From positions 577,124,610-577,188,609 of the forward strand of contig CM054057.1 of NCBI GenBank assembly GCA_028641055.1: 64,000 nucleotides of DNA, in the 5' to 3' direction. Numbering within the stretch: position 1 is the first letter of the stretch; every line of letters begins with the position of its first letter. The notes beneath the pieces are model-generated. The model made no database searches. It saw only the letters and a list, made by a program, of their open reading frames with translations, and had not been told where the DNA came from. Shown in pieces: positions 47,085 through 57,251 of the stretch. Source of the DNA: Alopecurus myosuroides (Eukaryota > Streptophyta > Magnoliopsida > Poales > Poaceae). Both the position numbers and the translations under genes were made by a program.

Positions 47085-47879
47085 GCTACACACACTGTTG
47101 TTTTGTGGATCAAAGAGATCCACTCAACATAGTAAAAGGGAGAATGGAAAGTAAAAAAGGAAGAATCTGCACAAACCGGAACAATCTGTATAGACGAATT
47201 TTTTCGAGGACTTATGTTGCTCATATCAGAAAACTCATAACTAGAAAAGGTTGCGAAAATAGCCGAGGATCGTGCACAAAAATTTTCAGGACGTTTCTAT
47301 TTTTCTGAAAATTTATACGAATTAATCAGTGGACATCAAAAATCTGTTCCTGCGCAAAAATCCAAATCTAGCATCAACTTTTCACTAGAGACTTTAATTG
47401 GCACAAGAATTCAAAAAAGTAAATATAAAAAGGAGTAGCTATAGGATTAAACAACACCTTAACTAAAACAAAACAAAAGAAAAAATTACAGAAATAAAAC
47501 ATGGGTTATCTCCCCAAGAGTGCTTTACTTTAACGCCTTTCAGCTAGGCACGGAAAGCAAGAAGAAGCTCACATAAGAAATATGAATTAAGAAAAAGAGA
47601 GCATCAATAAGAAAGTATAAAATGAAATTAAGTATGACCAACTTCCTATGCATAGGAATCTTGTAAAGAAATAAATTAAAGAAACTCAAACTAGAAATCA
47701 TGGGAAGGTAGAACAAGAGTAGTTTCAGAACTTTCAATAAAAAGAGAGGTGTTTTAGTAACATGAAATCCCTACAACCATATTTTCCTCTCCCATAATAA
47801 TTTTAAGTAGCATCATGAACAAACTCAACAACATAATTATCACATAAAGCATGTTTGTCATGGTCTAAAAGCACACAAT
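47085..47879. other. Athila-2 internal non-coding sequence
   Basis: This AT-rich stretch between the solo LTR and the orphan ORF contains no supported feature. It continues the 3' non-coding region interrupted at 42887. Confidence 0.6.
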
Positions 47880-49025
47880 TCATATCAAGCTAAAAAATAG
47901 TGGGATCAAAACTAAAAATAAAGACCTCTTCTTTATCACTTTTAGCAATAGAAAAAAAGATGATTGGTCACTCTTAAAAGGTATGGGACACATTATATCA
48001 ATCCTATTTTTAGTAGAATTATAATTTTTAAACAGTAACATAGGACCATCATCTAGAGCATTATCATATAAATTTTCTAAACAAACTTCCTCATTATAAT
48101 GCATATCAATAGTTGTAATAAATAGAGGATTCTCATAGCATTTATCAAAGTAGCATGGATTATCATAAATAATAGTAGCAATATCATTCTCACAAGTTTC
48201 ATTCATAGTAGTATCAAGATCACAAGTATAGCAAGTATCAACTTCATCAAAAAGAGATATTTCAAAAGAATCAATAGGATCATCACAATTATCAATATAA
48301 CACATCTCCTTTGGTAAGCATGGATGGCAATAAAAAAAGGTATGCGTTAAAGAGTTACTCTCATTTGGAAGTATACATGCGTAGATACTCCGTTGTTCCT
48401 TCTCTTGATCATCACTCTCCTCTTTTTTATCCAATGAGCTTCCACATTCAGCAATTTCTTCTTCCATAGGCTCTTGCAATGCATTAGTCTCTTCCTTTGG
48501 TGGAGAGCATTTATAAATAAATTTAAGAATATAGCCATTTTCTTCCTTGTAATTACCAAAGAAAAATTTAAGTATATCATAAATCTCATATTTATAAGAA
48601 ACATCATCAATATTTTCAAGAAAACAAGCAATTTCGAATGCACCCTTCCAAGCAATAAATTCTTTAATTTTTTCCACGTCATAAAAGTCATAATTTCCCT
48701 TAACATCAAAACATATGGTAACATTACCATACTCACATTGAAAAGGGAGGTGTTTATACCTCCTATAGCAACAAGATTTATCAAAGCAATAAGTAACATT
48801 ATAAGTAGAGCACAAATATTTAGCATAGTTATTCAATTTATTAAGTTGTGACAAGCGATGTTCCCTATAATATTTTTGTTGTTCTTCCGTGACCCCTCCT
48901 TGCCAATAAGATCTAGTTTCAAATAAATCAACTATTGATAGCAAGCATGATGAAGCAAGTAAAAGCAAGACAATAACAAAGTAAAGAGATTGAGGTGAGA
49001 GACTTCCCTTGCAGAAATCCTCTTC
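47880..49025 (-). CDS. Athila-2 orphan cysteine-rich ORF
   Basis: About 380 codons are open on the minus strand, starting right after the PBS. A hydrophobic segment near the N-end (LYFVIVLLLLASSCLLSIV) could be a signal or membrane anchor. It is followed by a Cys-rich region with paired cysteines (YLCSTYNVTYCFDKSCC, FQCEYGNVTICFD), a charged linker (KKEESDDQEKEQ) and a second Cys/Asp/Asn-rich part (CYTCDLD, NPCYFDKCYENP, DNALDDGPMLLF). The frame has no ATG before PMEEEIAEC, so the original start is lost or supplied by a shift near 48940. It matches no Gag, Pol or Env motif I know. It takes the place of gag-pol in this non-autonomous element. Function is unknown. Confidence 0.55.
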   Translation of the reverse strand, partial: EEDFCKGSLSPQSLYFVIVLLLLASSCLLSIVDLFETRSYWQGGVTEEQQKYYREHRLSQLNKLNNYAKYLCSTYNVTYCFDKSCCYRRYKHLPFQCEYGNVTICFDVKGNYDFYDVEKIKEFIAWKGAFEIACFLENIDDVSYKYEIYDILKFFFGNYKEENGYILKFIYKCSPPKEETNALQEPMEEEIAECGSSLDKKEESDDQEKEQRSIYACILPNESNSLTHTFFYCHPCLPKEMCYIDNCDDPIDSFEISLFDEVDTCYTCDLDTTMNETCENDIATIIYDNPCYFDKCYENPLFITTIDMHYNEEVCLENLYDNALDDGPMLLFKNYNSTKNRIDIMCPIPFKSDQSSFFLLLKVIKKRSLFLVLIPLFFSLI

Positions 49026-49044
49026 CTCCCCGGCAAAGGTGCCA
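49026..49044 (-). other. Athila-2 primer-binding site (degenerate tRNA-Asp type)
   Basis: The minus strand reads TGGCACCTTTGCCGGGGAG, differing in a few bases from the Athila PBS. It lies 12 bp inside the LTR. Confidence 0.8.
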
Positions 49045-49056
49045 AAAAAAGTTTCT

Positions 49057-49780
49057 TGATGCCATGAGGACACACGTTCGTTGGGAGACCCCAAGAGGAA
49101 GGTATGAAGAGTACAGGAGCAAGATTTTCCCCCTGAAAGAAACCAAGTTTTAATTGGACCAGTATGAGAAATAAATCACTTCTGAACGTTGTTGACAGCT
49201 GATGTTGGCAGGGGGCACTACCAGGATCAACATCAACATGGAATCTACACACAACACAACGAAGATACTTTGCCCCAATGAAACAGTGAGGTTGTCAATC
49301 TCACCGGTTTTGCTGAAAACAAAGGATTATACGTATAGTGTTGAAAACGGTGTTTGTTTGCGGTGAATGAAATGAGAACAATGATTGCAGTAAAAAGAAC
49401 AGTGCTTGCTGTAGGTTGTACTATCAGTATAAAAGAATGGACCGGGGTCCGCAATTCACTAGTGGTGTATCTCCATAAAATATAAATAACATGCTTGGTG
49501 AACAAATTATAGCTCGGCAATTGATAGAAATAAAGGTTGCTCCGTAGTGCATATGCAAGACATGATGATTATTATGAGATTCATGTGGGCATTACAACAT
49601 GATACATAGAACGTAATACAACTGCATCTATGACTAATAATCCACCCTCACGATGTCATCCGAGCAAACTTTGGGTATTAAGTTGCAAGAAACAGATTAT
49701 GTCATTAAGTAAAGTGCGTAGTGTAAACTATAGAATTATCCTTTGACAAAGCATTGTTGTTTTCTCCCTAATGGCAACAT
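49057..49780 (-). repeat. Athila-2 5' LTR, part
   Basis: It starts TGATGCCATG at 49057. The match to the left LTR begins where Athila-1 inserted (GTAGG) and stops at AATGGCAACA (49780), where element D begins. Confidence 0.8.
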
Positions 49781-49988
49781 GATGTCTACGCACGCTTCTA
49801 TTCTTGTAGACAGTATTGGGCCTCCAAGTGCAGAGGTTTGTAGAACAACAGCAAGCTTCCCTTAAGTGGATCACCCAAGGTTTATCGAACTCAGGGAGGT
49901 AGAGGTCAAAGATATCCCTCTCAAGCAACCCTGCAATTAAGATACGAGAAGTCTCTTGTGTCCCCAACACACCCAATATACTTATCAG
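49781..49988 (-). repeat. Element D 3' LTR, outer part
   Basis: It runs TGATGTCTACG ... CTTATCAG. The last five bases, ATCAG, are the Tat-3 target duplication. Confidence 0.8.
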
Positions 49989-50534
49989 TGTAGGATATAT
50001 ACCGATTAGGGGTATATCTGGCATTGTCCTAAAGAGCCGGATTACCAGGGTGGCCTGAATGGTAATGGATCACTGTCCATTAGGCGGCCCAGTAAGCTGA
50101 CGTGCAGAAGCCGGATTCTAGAAGAACCCTGGCTACGCCCCACGTGGTACGGCTTGGAGTAGAAGGCGGATTCCTGCTTTCCAAGTTAGAAACTTACCGT
50201 AGTCTTCTAGGTTTCCTTTCTGTAAGCCCTAACCCGGCTATCTATATAAAGCCGGACAGGAGAGAAGAAAGATACGAACAATTAGCTAGAATCCAACTCG
50301 CCGAGAAGTTGGTCCTTGTCGAGTTAGCTAAACCAACTCACATTGTACTTTGTATACTTCAGGCTTTAGCCCTGATTTAGTTAGATTGCAGGAGTAGGAA
50401 CGCCGCTTAGTTGCGACGTACCGAACCTGGGTAGCTTTGGTGTCCCTGGTCGTCATACTATCACGTTCCCCCCACGTCTCTATCAGTAGTCTCATGGCAC
50501 CCCCGTCTATGAACTCTACTACGATGTCTCAACA
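49989..50534 (+). repeat. Tat-3 5' LTR
   Basis: It runs TGTAGGATAT ... GTCTCAACA, with TATATAAA at 50243-50250. The last 11 bases contain an ATG (50524-50526) that opens the gag frame. Confidence 0.96.
50243..50250 (+). promoter_or_regulatory. TATA box of Tat-3 5' LTR
   Basis: TATATAAA lies in the middle of the LTR and is identical in the 3' LTR (61173-61180). Confidence 0.8.
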
Positions 50535-53100
50535 TTTGGTGCCCACCGTGGGGCCAGCAACGTCAGGCGTTATGTTTCGATCGGGGATACTCGGCAGAAT
50601 CGGCAGTACCATAACTGTCAGAACCTTGGAATTCGACAACGACGTCGGGCGCTTCCTTGACAACGGATCGTACATGCCAGCACGGAATCATCTGGTAAGT
50701 GCCTGCGTTTTACCGATTGGGTCTGCAAACATCTTTATCGGATTAACTGCAGAAGTAATGGGATTCTGTGGTGGAAGTAGATTTATCCCACCCGCCTTAT
50801 ACCCAGTTGAAGAAAACTATGATGCCGGATTTTGCTCAGATCGCTAATATCCTGCTGAATTTGCTGCCTCTTCGGAGATGTGTGCAATGAGATTGCACTT
50901 TATTGGTATGGTGCAATCCGAGATCGCCAAAAACACGGATGAAAGCAATCCCATGGAAGAGGCAGAAGAAAACAATCCCACAGCAGAGGTGGAAGATCCG
51001 ACAACCATCGATACGGCGACGAACTCGGAAGCCGATTCTGTGCTAGCCGCCATTGAGGTGAGATTAGAGTCGGAACCCGGATCGAATGAGCTCTATTCCG
51101 AAGACGAAGATGAAGATGTTTTCGAAAGAAAGTTCAAATAGCTTCAAGAGGGATTCCATGAAGTGCTTATGGCAAAACCGGCTAAAAACACGGATGCCAA
51201 AAGTCAGGAATACCCTCAAACACCTCCGCCAGATGAGGAAAGAGAGGACGGTGAAACCAGTCCAACTTACCCCGATGTCAAGGAATTGACAGAAGAAGAA
51301 CCTGGTAAAAAACCTCCCTCTTCCAAGAAAAGAAACAAGACTGTCAAGAAACTCCAGTACAAACTCCGGAAGAAAAAACTGGCGGATCCGCCAACAAAAC
51401 CTGGAAGAAGGAGGAGTTAGCAGAGTCGAGCCTGGGGAGAAGAAAACGAAGGAAATCCCTGCTCCGCCAATGTCAGAACAGGACGAACGTGATTTACTTC
51501 AAACACCAGTGGGACTCCACGAACCCCCTGAAGTGCTGGAAGCCAGGAGATAAGCTCTCCAAAGGCAACAACAACATCGATTCAGAACTCGGGAAAATCT
51601 CCTAAAAACCCAGGCTGACATTAAGTTGCAGCAGGAAGAAATTGAGGAGTATGAGAGAAGGAATAGATCTGGCATAAAACCTACACGGTTACCCGGAATC
51701 GCAAGACCGGAAGTATTGCCGCCAAAGGAACGGTTCCAAAACCCTTCCTGGCAAAAGCAAGTAAACGGCATTGATGCCAAGTGCGAACCTATATACAAAA
51801 CCGCAACAGAAAACGCGGAAGCTGCATTCGCCATCCTCAATGAAGATCTGTACTCCAATGACAAAAAGCTACAAGGGGTGTATGCTTTCTTAGGAAAAGC
51901 ATTGCAACAGCAACAGCGAGGGAAAGCAAGCTCAGGGAAGTTGCATGACGACTCGGCCCTATGCAAAACAGCCACATGCGCCGCTGGAGCACCTGGACCT
52001 GGCGAACCTGGAGATTCAGGCAATTCAAAAGAGAAGAAAGGAGATCCGAGAAAGGACAAGAAAATTCCAGATAACAAGGATGCAGCGTCCAGGACAGGAT
52101 CCCATCCGCCGAAAGGTGGAATTAACCCCCCGAGATCGGGAAGAACAAAACCGGAAAGACGGAAAAGCAATGCCGCCTCCGAGACGCCCTGCTGAAAAAG
52201 CTGGAAGATACGACATTCCTCACAGGCGTGAGAGATCTCGTATGACTCCTAGGAATAAGGAAAGAGAAAGGATCATAACTCCACCTTATTTCAAAGGACA
52301 CGATAATGGAGGAAATAGGGATAACCCCGGAAAAGTGCACTCGCGCAACAATGGAAAAGAAAGGAGCAGATCCCCTTCAATCCATTCAGCCGGCATATAT
52401 TCCGTTCACGCCGACAGAGCTGAAAGAGATGATCTATACTTCGGACCTAAGTGTTTCACTGACAGGATCCGAAGAATAAATCTACATTCTGGCTTCGCCA
52501 AAGTTGGTCCAACATATCAAAATATACCGGCAGTACAAACCCAGATACCTGGCTCTCAGACTACTATACAGCCGTCCAGATTAACAAAGGGCAGATCTAG
52601 AGGCGGTAAAATTCCTCCCCCTAATGTTGCTCGATGGAGCCAGAGATTGGATTAACGGGCTTCCATCAAGAACCGTGGATAGATGGGATGATATGGCTAG
52701 AGTTTTCACTCATCATTTTCGGGGAACTTACAAACGCCCCAATAGCATCAACCAGCTAAACCGCTGCACCCAGTTTGAAGATGAGCCATATGTTGACTTT
52801 ATCTCAAGTTGGAATGCAATGAAGAACAGCTGCTCTGGAGTAAGTGATGTACAAGTAATGCATGCTTTCATCAATGGCTTAAAACCTGACCTCGTACCGT
52901 TCATGGTTGGTTCAAAGAAGCACAAAGATCTCGAATCTATCCTTACAACCGCAAATGAGCATACAGCGGCTGAAGACGACATCAGAGCAAGAGGTGGAAA
53001 TATTGATGCTTTTGCCCAGGCCAAAAAGACGCCTCGTTCTGAGAAAAAATCTACTCCAGAGGCACAACAAAAGCCAAAGAAGTTAATCTAGCCTTTGGAA
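50524..53100 (+). pseudogene. Tat-3 Gag, frameshifted
   Basis: The frame opens at the LTR ATG and crosses the PBS (50537-50555, TGGTGCCCACCGTGGGGCC) as MSQHLVPTVGP. It is then broken by stops and shifts (TAA after FCSDR at 50845, TAG near 51139, further shifts near 51420, 52490 and 52600). The conserved Retrotrans_gag core is clear at 52624-53091 (LLDGARDWINGLPSRTVDRW, HHFRGTYKRPNSINQL, EPYVDFISSWNAMK). The middle part is rich in charged and Pro residues. Confidence 0.85.
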
Positions 53101-54230
53101 ATGATAATGGCAGCAAATGGAAAGGAAGAAACACAGAAACTATCTCCTACACAAAGGAAGAGTGGGAAAAGATTAAGTCGGAAAACTGTGTCCACCATTC
53201 GCAATTTGGGAAACCCACCCATAATAACGCACAATGCCGGCTTAATAAGCATATGAAAGGCAGTGCAGGATCCGGGAACAAGGGGAAGAGCTACAAGAGG
53301 AAATTCTTCAAGCAAAAGCCAAAAGCTGAAAAAGAAGACAGTGAATCGGACACTGGTAAAACAATCCAGGAATAGCAGCGAAAAGGCAAACCAAAGTTCC
53401 CGAGAGTTGATGGAGAATGCAATGTAACTTTCCTCGCAACTCCCTCGGCAAAGGTGGCAAAGAGGACACTTCGAGAAATAAACGCGGTTGTTCCACCAAC
53501 CCCCAAATTCTTGAAGTACTCGAATACACCAATTACCAGGGATCAGTCTGATCATTAAGGGAATATCCCAGAACCCGGCACACAAGCTCTAATTGTAAGT
53601 CCTATTGTTCAAAACACTAGGGTAAAAAGAGTGCTGATGGATGGAGGATCCGCATTAATATAATGTACCTGGATACACTAAAGCATCTGCGAATCTCTGA
53701 GACCCAGCTCAATCATAGACACATACGTTTCCATGGCATCGTTCCTGGCAGACAAGCAAAATTCCTAGGAGAAATTTCCCTAGATGTAACCTTTGGAGAA
53801 AAATAGCATTTCCGACAGGAAAAAATCTCTTTCAAGGTCGTGTCGTTCGAAAGTGTATACCATGCAATACTCGGACGTCCAGCTTTCGCCAAATTCATGG
53901 CAAGATCATGTTATATTTATAACAAGCTGAAGATGCCAGGGCCAAAAGGAGGAGTAATCACCATATCCAGAGACTTCAAATTGGCAAACGAGGTGGAAAA
54001 AGGAAACACCCTTTGCGCAAACAAACTAATAGCAATGAAGGAACTGAAAGAGTTGGCAAAAGAAGTATCGCCGACAGAAATGCCGGCAGGAAAAGGAAGC
54101 CGGAAGCCGACAGATAGTTTCAAAGCTTCCGAGAATAAAAGACATGTTATCCTAGATCCCAAAGATCCGACAAAATTTGTCTTAGTGGGAACCAGAATGA
54201 CCGACAAATAGGAAAGCGAGCTCATCAAGT
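53101..54230 (+). pseudogene. Tat-3 protease region
   Basis: The active-site loop KRVLMDGGSAL lies at about 53620-53660 with the catalytic Asp kept, but a small deletion right after it (SAL|I-stop instead of SALNIMYLDT) breaks the frame. The later part is readable at 53840-54211 (YHAILGRPAFAKFMA and MPGPKGGVITISRDF), corresponding to KIPGPSGVITISGDY in Tat-1. Confidence 0.8.
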
Positions 54231-54886
54231 TCCTCCGGGATAACTGGGATAGTTTTTGCCTGGTGTCCTGCGGACATGCCAGGTGTACCCAGGGAACTTG
54301 CCGAGCATCAACTCAAGATGATTTCAGGATCTAAACCCGTCAAACAAGGTCTCCGTCGATTTGACGGAAGAATACGGAAGGCTATCGGCAAGGATATATT
54401 ATACGGCTATTAGCAGCTGATTTTATCCGGGAAGTTATACATACTGAATGGTCTGCAAACCCAGTATTAGTCCCGAAGAAAGATAGTACTGCTTTTAGGA
54501 TGTGTATAGATTACACCGGCCTGAACAAATTGTGTCCAAAAGATATGTTTGCGTTGCCTCGAATCGATCAAATAATACATGCCACTGCTGGCTCTAAGCT
54601 TTTATGCTTTTTGGATTCTTATTCCGGGTACCATCAAATACGTATGAAGGAAGAACACCAAATCAAAACCTCCTTCATAACCCCGTATGGAACATACTAT
54701 TACATAACCATGCCTTTTGTCCTGAAGAACGCAGGTGCAACTTACCAGCGTTGCATGCAACGATGTTTGCATAGTCAGATTGGCCAAAATGTTCACGTTT
54801 ACATGGACGACATTGCCGTCGTTTCCAAGGAAAAAGACACACTCCATGAAGATCTACGAGAAACCTTCGAAAATTTGCGCAGTTAA
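54231..54886 (+). pseudogene. Tat-3 reverse transcriptase
   Basis: RT is readable from about 54480 with MCIDYTGLNKLCPKDMFALP, FLDSYSGYHQIRM, NAGATYQRCMQRC and the catalytic YMDD at 54800-54811. It ends at a TAA after ETFENLRS. The upstream fingers region (54231-54480) is frameshifted. Confidence 0.88.
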
Positions 54887-56080
54887 AAAATGAAGTAGAA
54901 TCCATTAAAGTGTGTATTCGGGGTTCCCTCGGGAATTTTTTTGGGTTTTATCGTTTCTCACAGAGGAATAGAAGTAAACTCGGAAAAGATCAAGGAAATC
55001 TTAAACATATCAAAGCCTACGTGCTTAAAAGATGTACACAGATTGACGGGTTCTGCAGCCGCCGTCAGCAGGTTTATAAGCCGGCTAGGAGACAAGCTCT
55101 GCCATTATACAAGTTGTTGAAAAAATCCGACAAATTTGTATGGACAGAAGAGGCGGACAAAGCATTAACCCAGTTAAAAGAAAGCTTGATGAAAGCTCCG
55201 ATTTTGGCATCGCCAAAAGACGAAGAACCCATGCTACTGTATCTCACGGCAACAGACAGGGTTATAAGCGTTGTGATAGTTGTGGAAAGGCGGAAAGAAG
55301 AGCAAAGCATACCAGATCAACATCCGGGATATTATGTCAGCGAAATTTTTTCCGAGTCAAAACAAAGGTACCCACACTATCAAAAGCTGGCATATGTCGT
55401 GTTTTTTGCATCTCGAAAACTCCGCCATTATTTCCAAGGACATTCGATAAGAGTGGTATGTAAAGCACCACTAGGGGATATTATTAACAATGCGGACGCA
55501 ACATGCCGAGTAGCCAAATGGGGCATCGATTTGGCTGCGTTCAACATTAAGTACCAACCCCGGACGACAATTAAATCCCGGACGTTGGCAGATTTCGTCG
55601 CTGATTAGACAGAAGCAATGGAAAACACACCAATGTCGGAGTCGTAATACTGGGTTATGCACTTTGACGGATCCAAGATGAAGGAAGGCGCTGGAGCTGG
55701 TGTAGTGCTAAAATCTCCAAAGGGAGATACTATGGAGTATGTATTACAAATACACTTCAACGCCAGCAATAACGTGGCAGAATACGAAGCTTTGCTTCAT
55801 GGCTTGCACATTGCAAAACAAATAGGTGTCAAACGCATACTATGCTATGGTGACTCAGATTTGGTACAACATTAGCTTAACCAAACATGGGACGCCAAAA
55901 GTCCCATCATGGCCGAATATCGGAGAACGGTGGACGAATTTTTCATTTGCATCCTGGGATTTGAAGTACTTCATGTCAAAAGGGAAGAAAATTGGAACGC
56001 GGATGCATTAGCCCGCATGGGCTCGGAAAGAGTGAAAACCCTACCACCAGGTGTGTTTGTCCAACGTTTGCATGAACCAT
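54887..56080 (+). pseudogene. Tat-3 RNase H and archaeal-type RNase H
   Basis: The first part has LPLYKLLKKSDKFVWTEEAD, then the classical RNase H with YPHYQKLAYVVFFASRKLRHY. After a TAG at 55606 the archaeal-type RNase H follows, with HFDGSKMKEGAGAGVVL, NNVAEYEALLHGL and CYGDSDLVQ. A TAG at 55873-55875 (expected Gln in VQQL) interrupts it. It continues as VLHVKREENWNADALARMG. Confidence 0.88.
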
Positions 56081-56600
56081 CGATAAAAGGTGGAGATGTT
56101 GATTATCCTCTCGTTTCTGAGTCAATTGAAATCCTTCTCGTTAACCCGGATTGGACAATTCCATATTTAAACTTCTTAGTAGATCAGAAGTACCCGGATG
56201 GAGCAGAAGAGGTCTTGCAAAGAGAAATAAAACGTCGATGCAAAGGATACACGGTAATCAATGGTTGCCTGTATGAACAGGATGCCATCGATCTTCTAGA
56301 AGAAGAACGAGAACTTGTACTTCAAAGTTCCGCCATTAATCAACAAGGATTATGACGCTACCATAGTCGGAAAATCAGGCATCGTTCTTTCAAAGAAGGT
56401 GACTTAGTGCTAAGATTGGTGCAGGAAAGAAAGCACAAGTTAGCCCAGTTTGGGAAGGACCATTTTTCATTAGCAAAGCTATGAAAAATGGATCATACTA
56501 TCTTGTAGATATTCGGGATACGGAGGATGATCCCAAAAGACCGAATCACAAAATAAAGAGAAAGATAGATGTCGAACTAGGAGAGACCAAAAGGCCCTAG
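56081..56600 (+). pseudogene. Tat-3 integrase remnant with core deletion
   Basis: The linker (CKGYTVINGCLYEQ) jumps at about 56280-56286 directly into the integrase C-part (DAIDLLEEERELVLQSSAINQQ), in frame. In Tat-1 these two points are about 0.8 kb apart, so the HHCC finger and the entire DDE core are missing. A TGA after NQQGL and shifts follow; GDLVLRLVQ and YYLVDI-like text can still be read up to about 56600. Confidence 0.85.
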
Positions 56601-57251
56601 AGTATCCAGCAGTTATGTCCCTTCTACACTTAGTTCAATTTCTATGTAAACATCTTTGAGATCATGAAATAAAGTTGTCGGAATTCATACATCTATGTTT
56701 TTACATGTCTATTATAGTACAAAGCATAAATCCGTCTTATCTATTTCCCAATGATCTTTCAAAATACTCAATGTTAACACGAATTGTGCCTGCGTGCTCG
56801 GAGTTAAAAAACTGAATGATTTTCAGCGTAAGGAGGTTTAAGGAAACTCAGATTGTGCCTGCGTGCCTGAGTTTCAGAAAAAAAATCCTTACTTTTTTCT
56901 CTAAGTTTTATTTGGGTGTTTTTATGTCGGGTCACTGGTAGTAAGTAAAAATGCCTTTAGTATGATCCATGTTTCCGAGTTTTGACTGATTGGTTATACC
57001 CAGTCACTTGGCATGAAGATTATATACTATTGAGCCATTTCAAACACTAAAGACAGTTAAGACATATAAATCAGAGAACTTAGAAGATAAAGGAATAAAA
57101 ACCCGACAAACTTGCAAAGACTTAGTAAATTAACTGCAAAAGCGGAGTACTTGTTTATACAAAAGAATAGAGAGCATTACAATAAGTGTTACATTGTAAT
57201 AACAGTAATGCTTCTATTTTCCTATCTCCTACTCAGGACCAGGCAGCTTCT
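56601..57251. other. Tat-3 convergent spacer between pol and aORF
   Basis: There is no gene. AATAAA lies at 56668-56673 on the plus strand. The phrase ATTGTGCCTGCGTGC occurs twice, near 56783 and 56851, each followed by GAGTT. Confidence 0.6.

Larger units (their letters stand above)
39964..49780 (-). mobile_element. Athila-2: non-autonomous Athila-like element, both outer ends outside window
   Basis: Minus-strand order: part of the 5' LTR (49780-49057), PBS (49044-49026), a cysteine-rich orphan ORF, non-coding DNA with an inserted solo LTR, a polypurine tract and part of the 3' LTR (41219-39964). The two LTR parts match each other, for example 39964-40326 with 49413-49770. There is no gag, protease, RT or integrase, so it depends on an autonomous relative. 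Athila-1 interrupts its left LTR and element D its right LTR. Confidence 0.85.
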
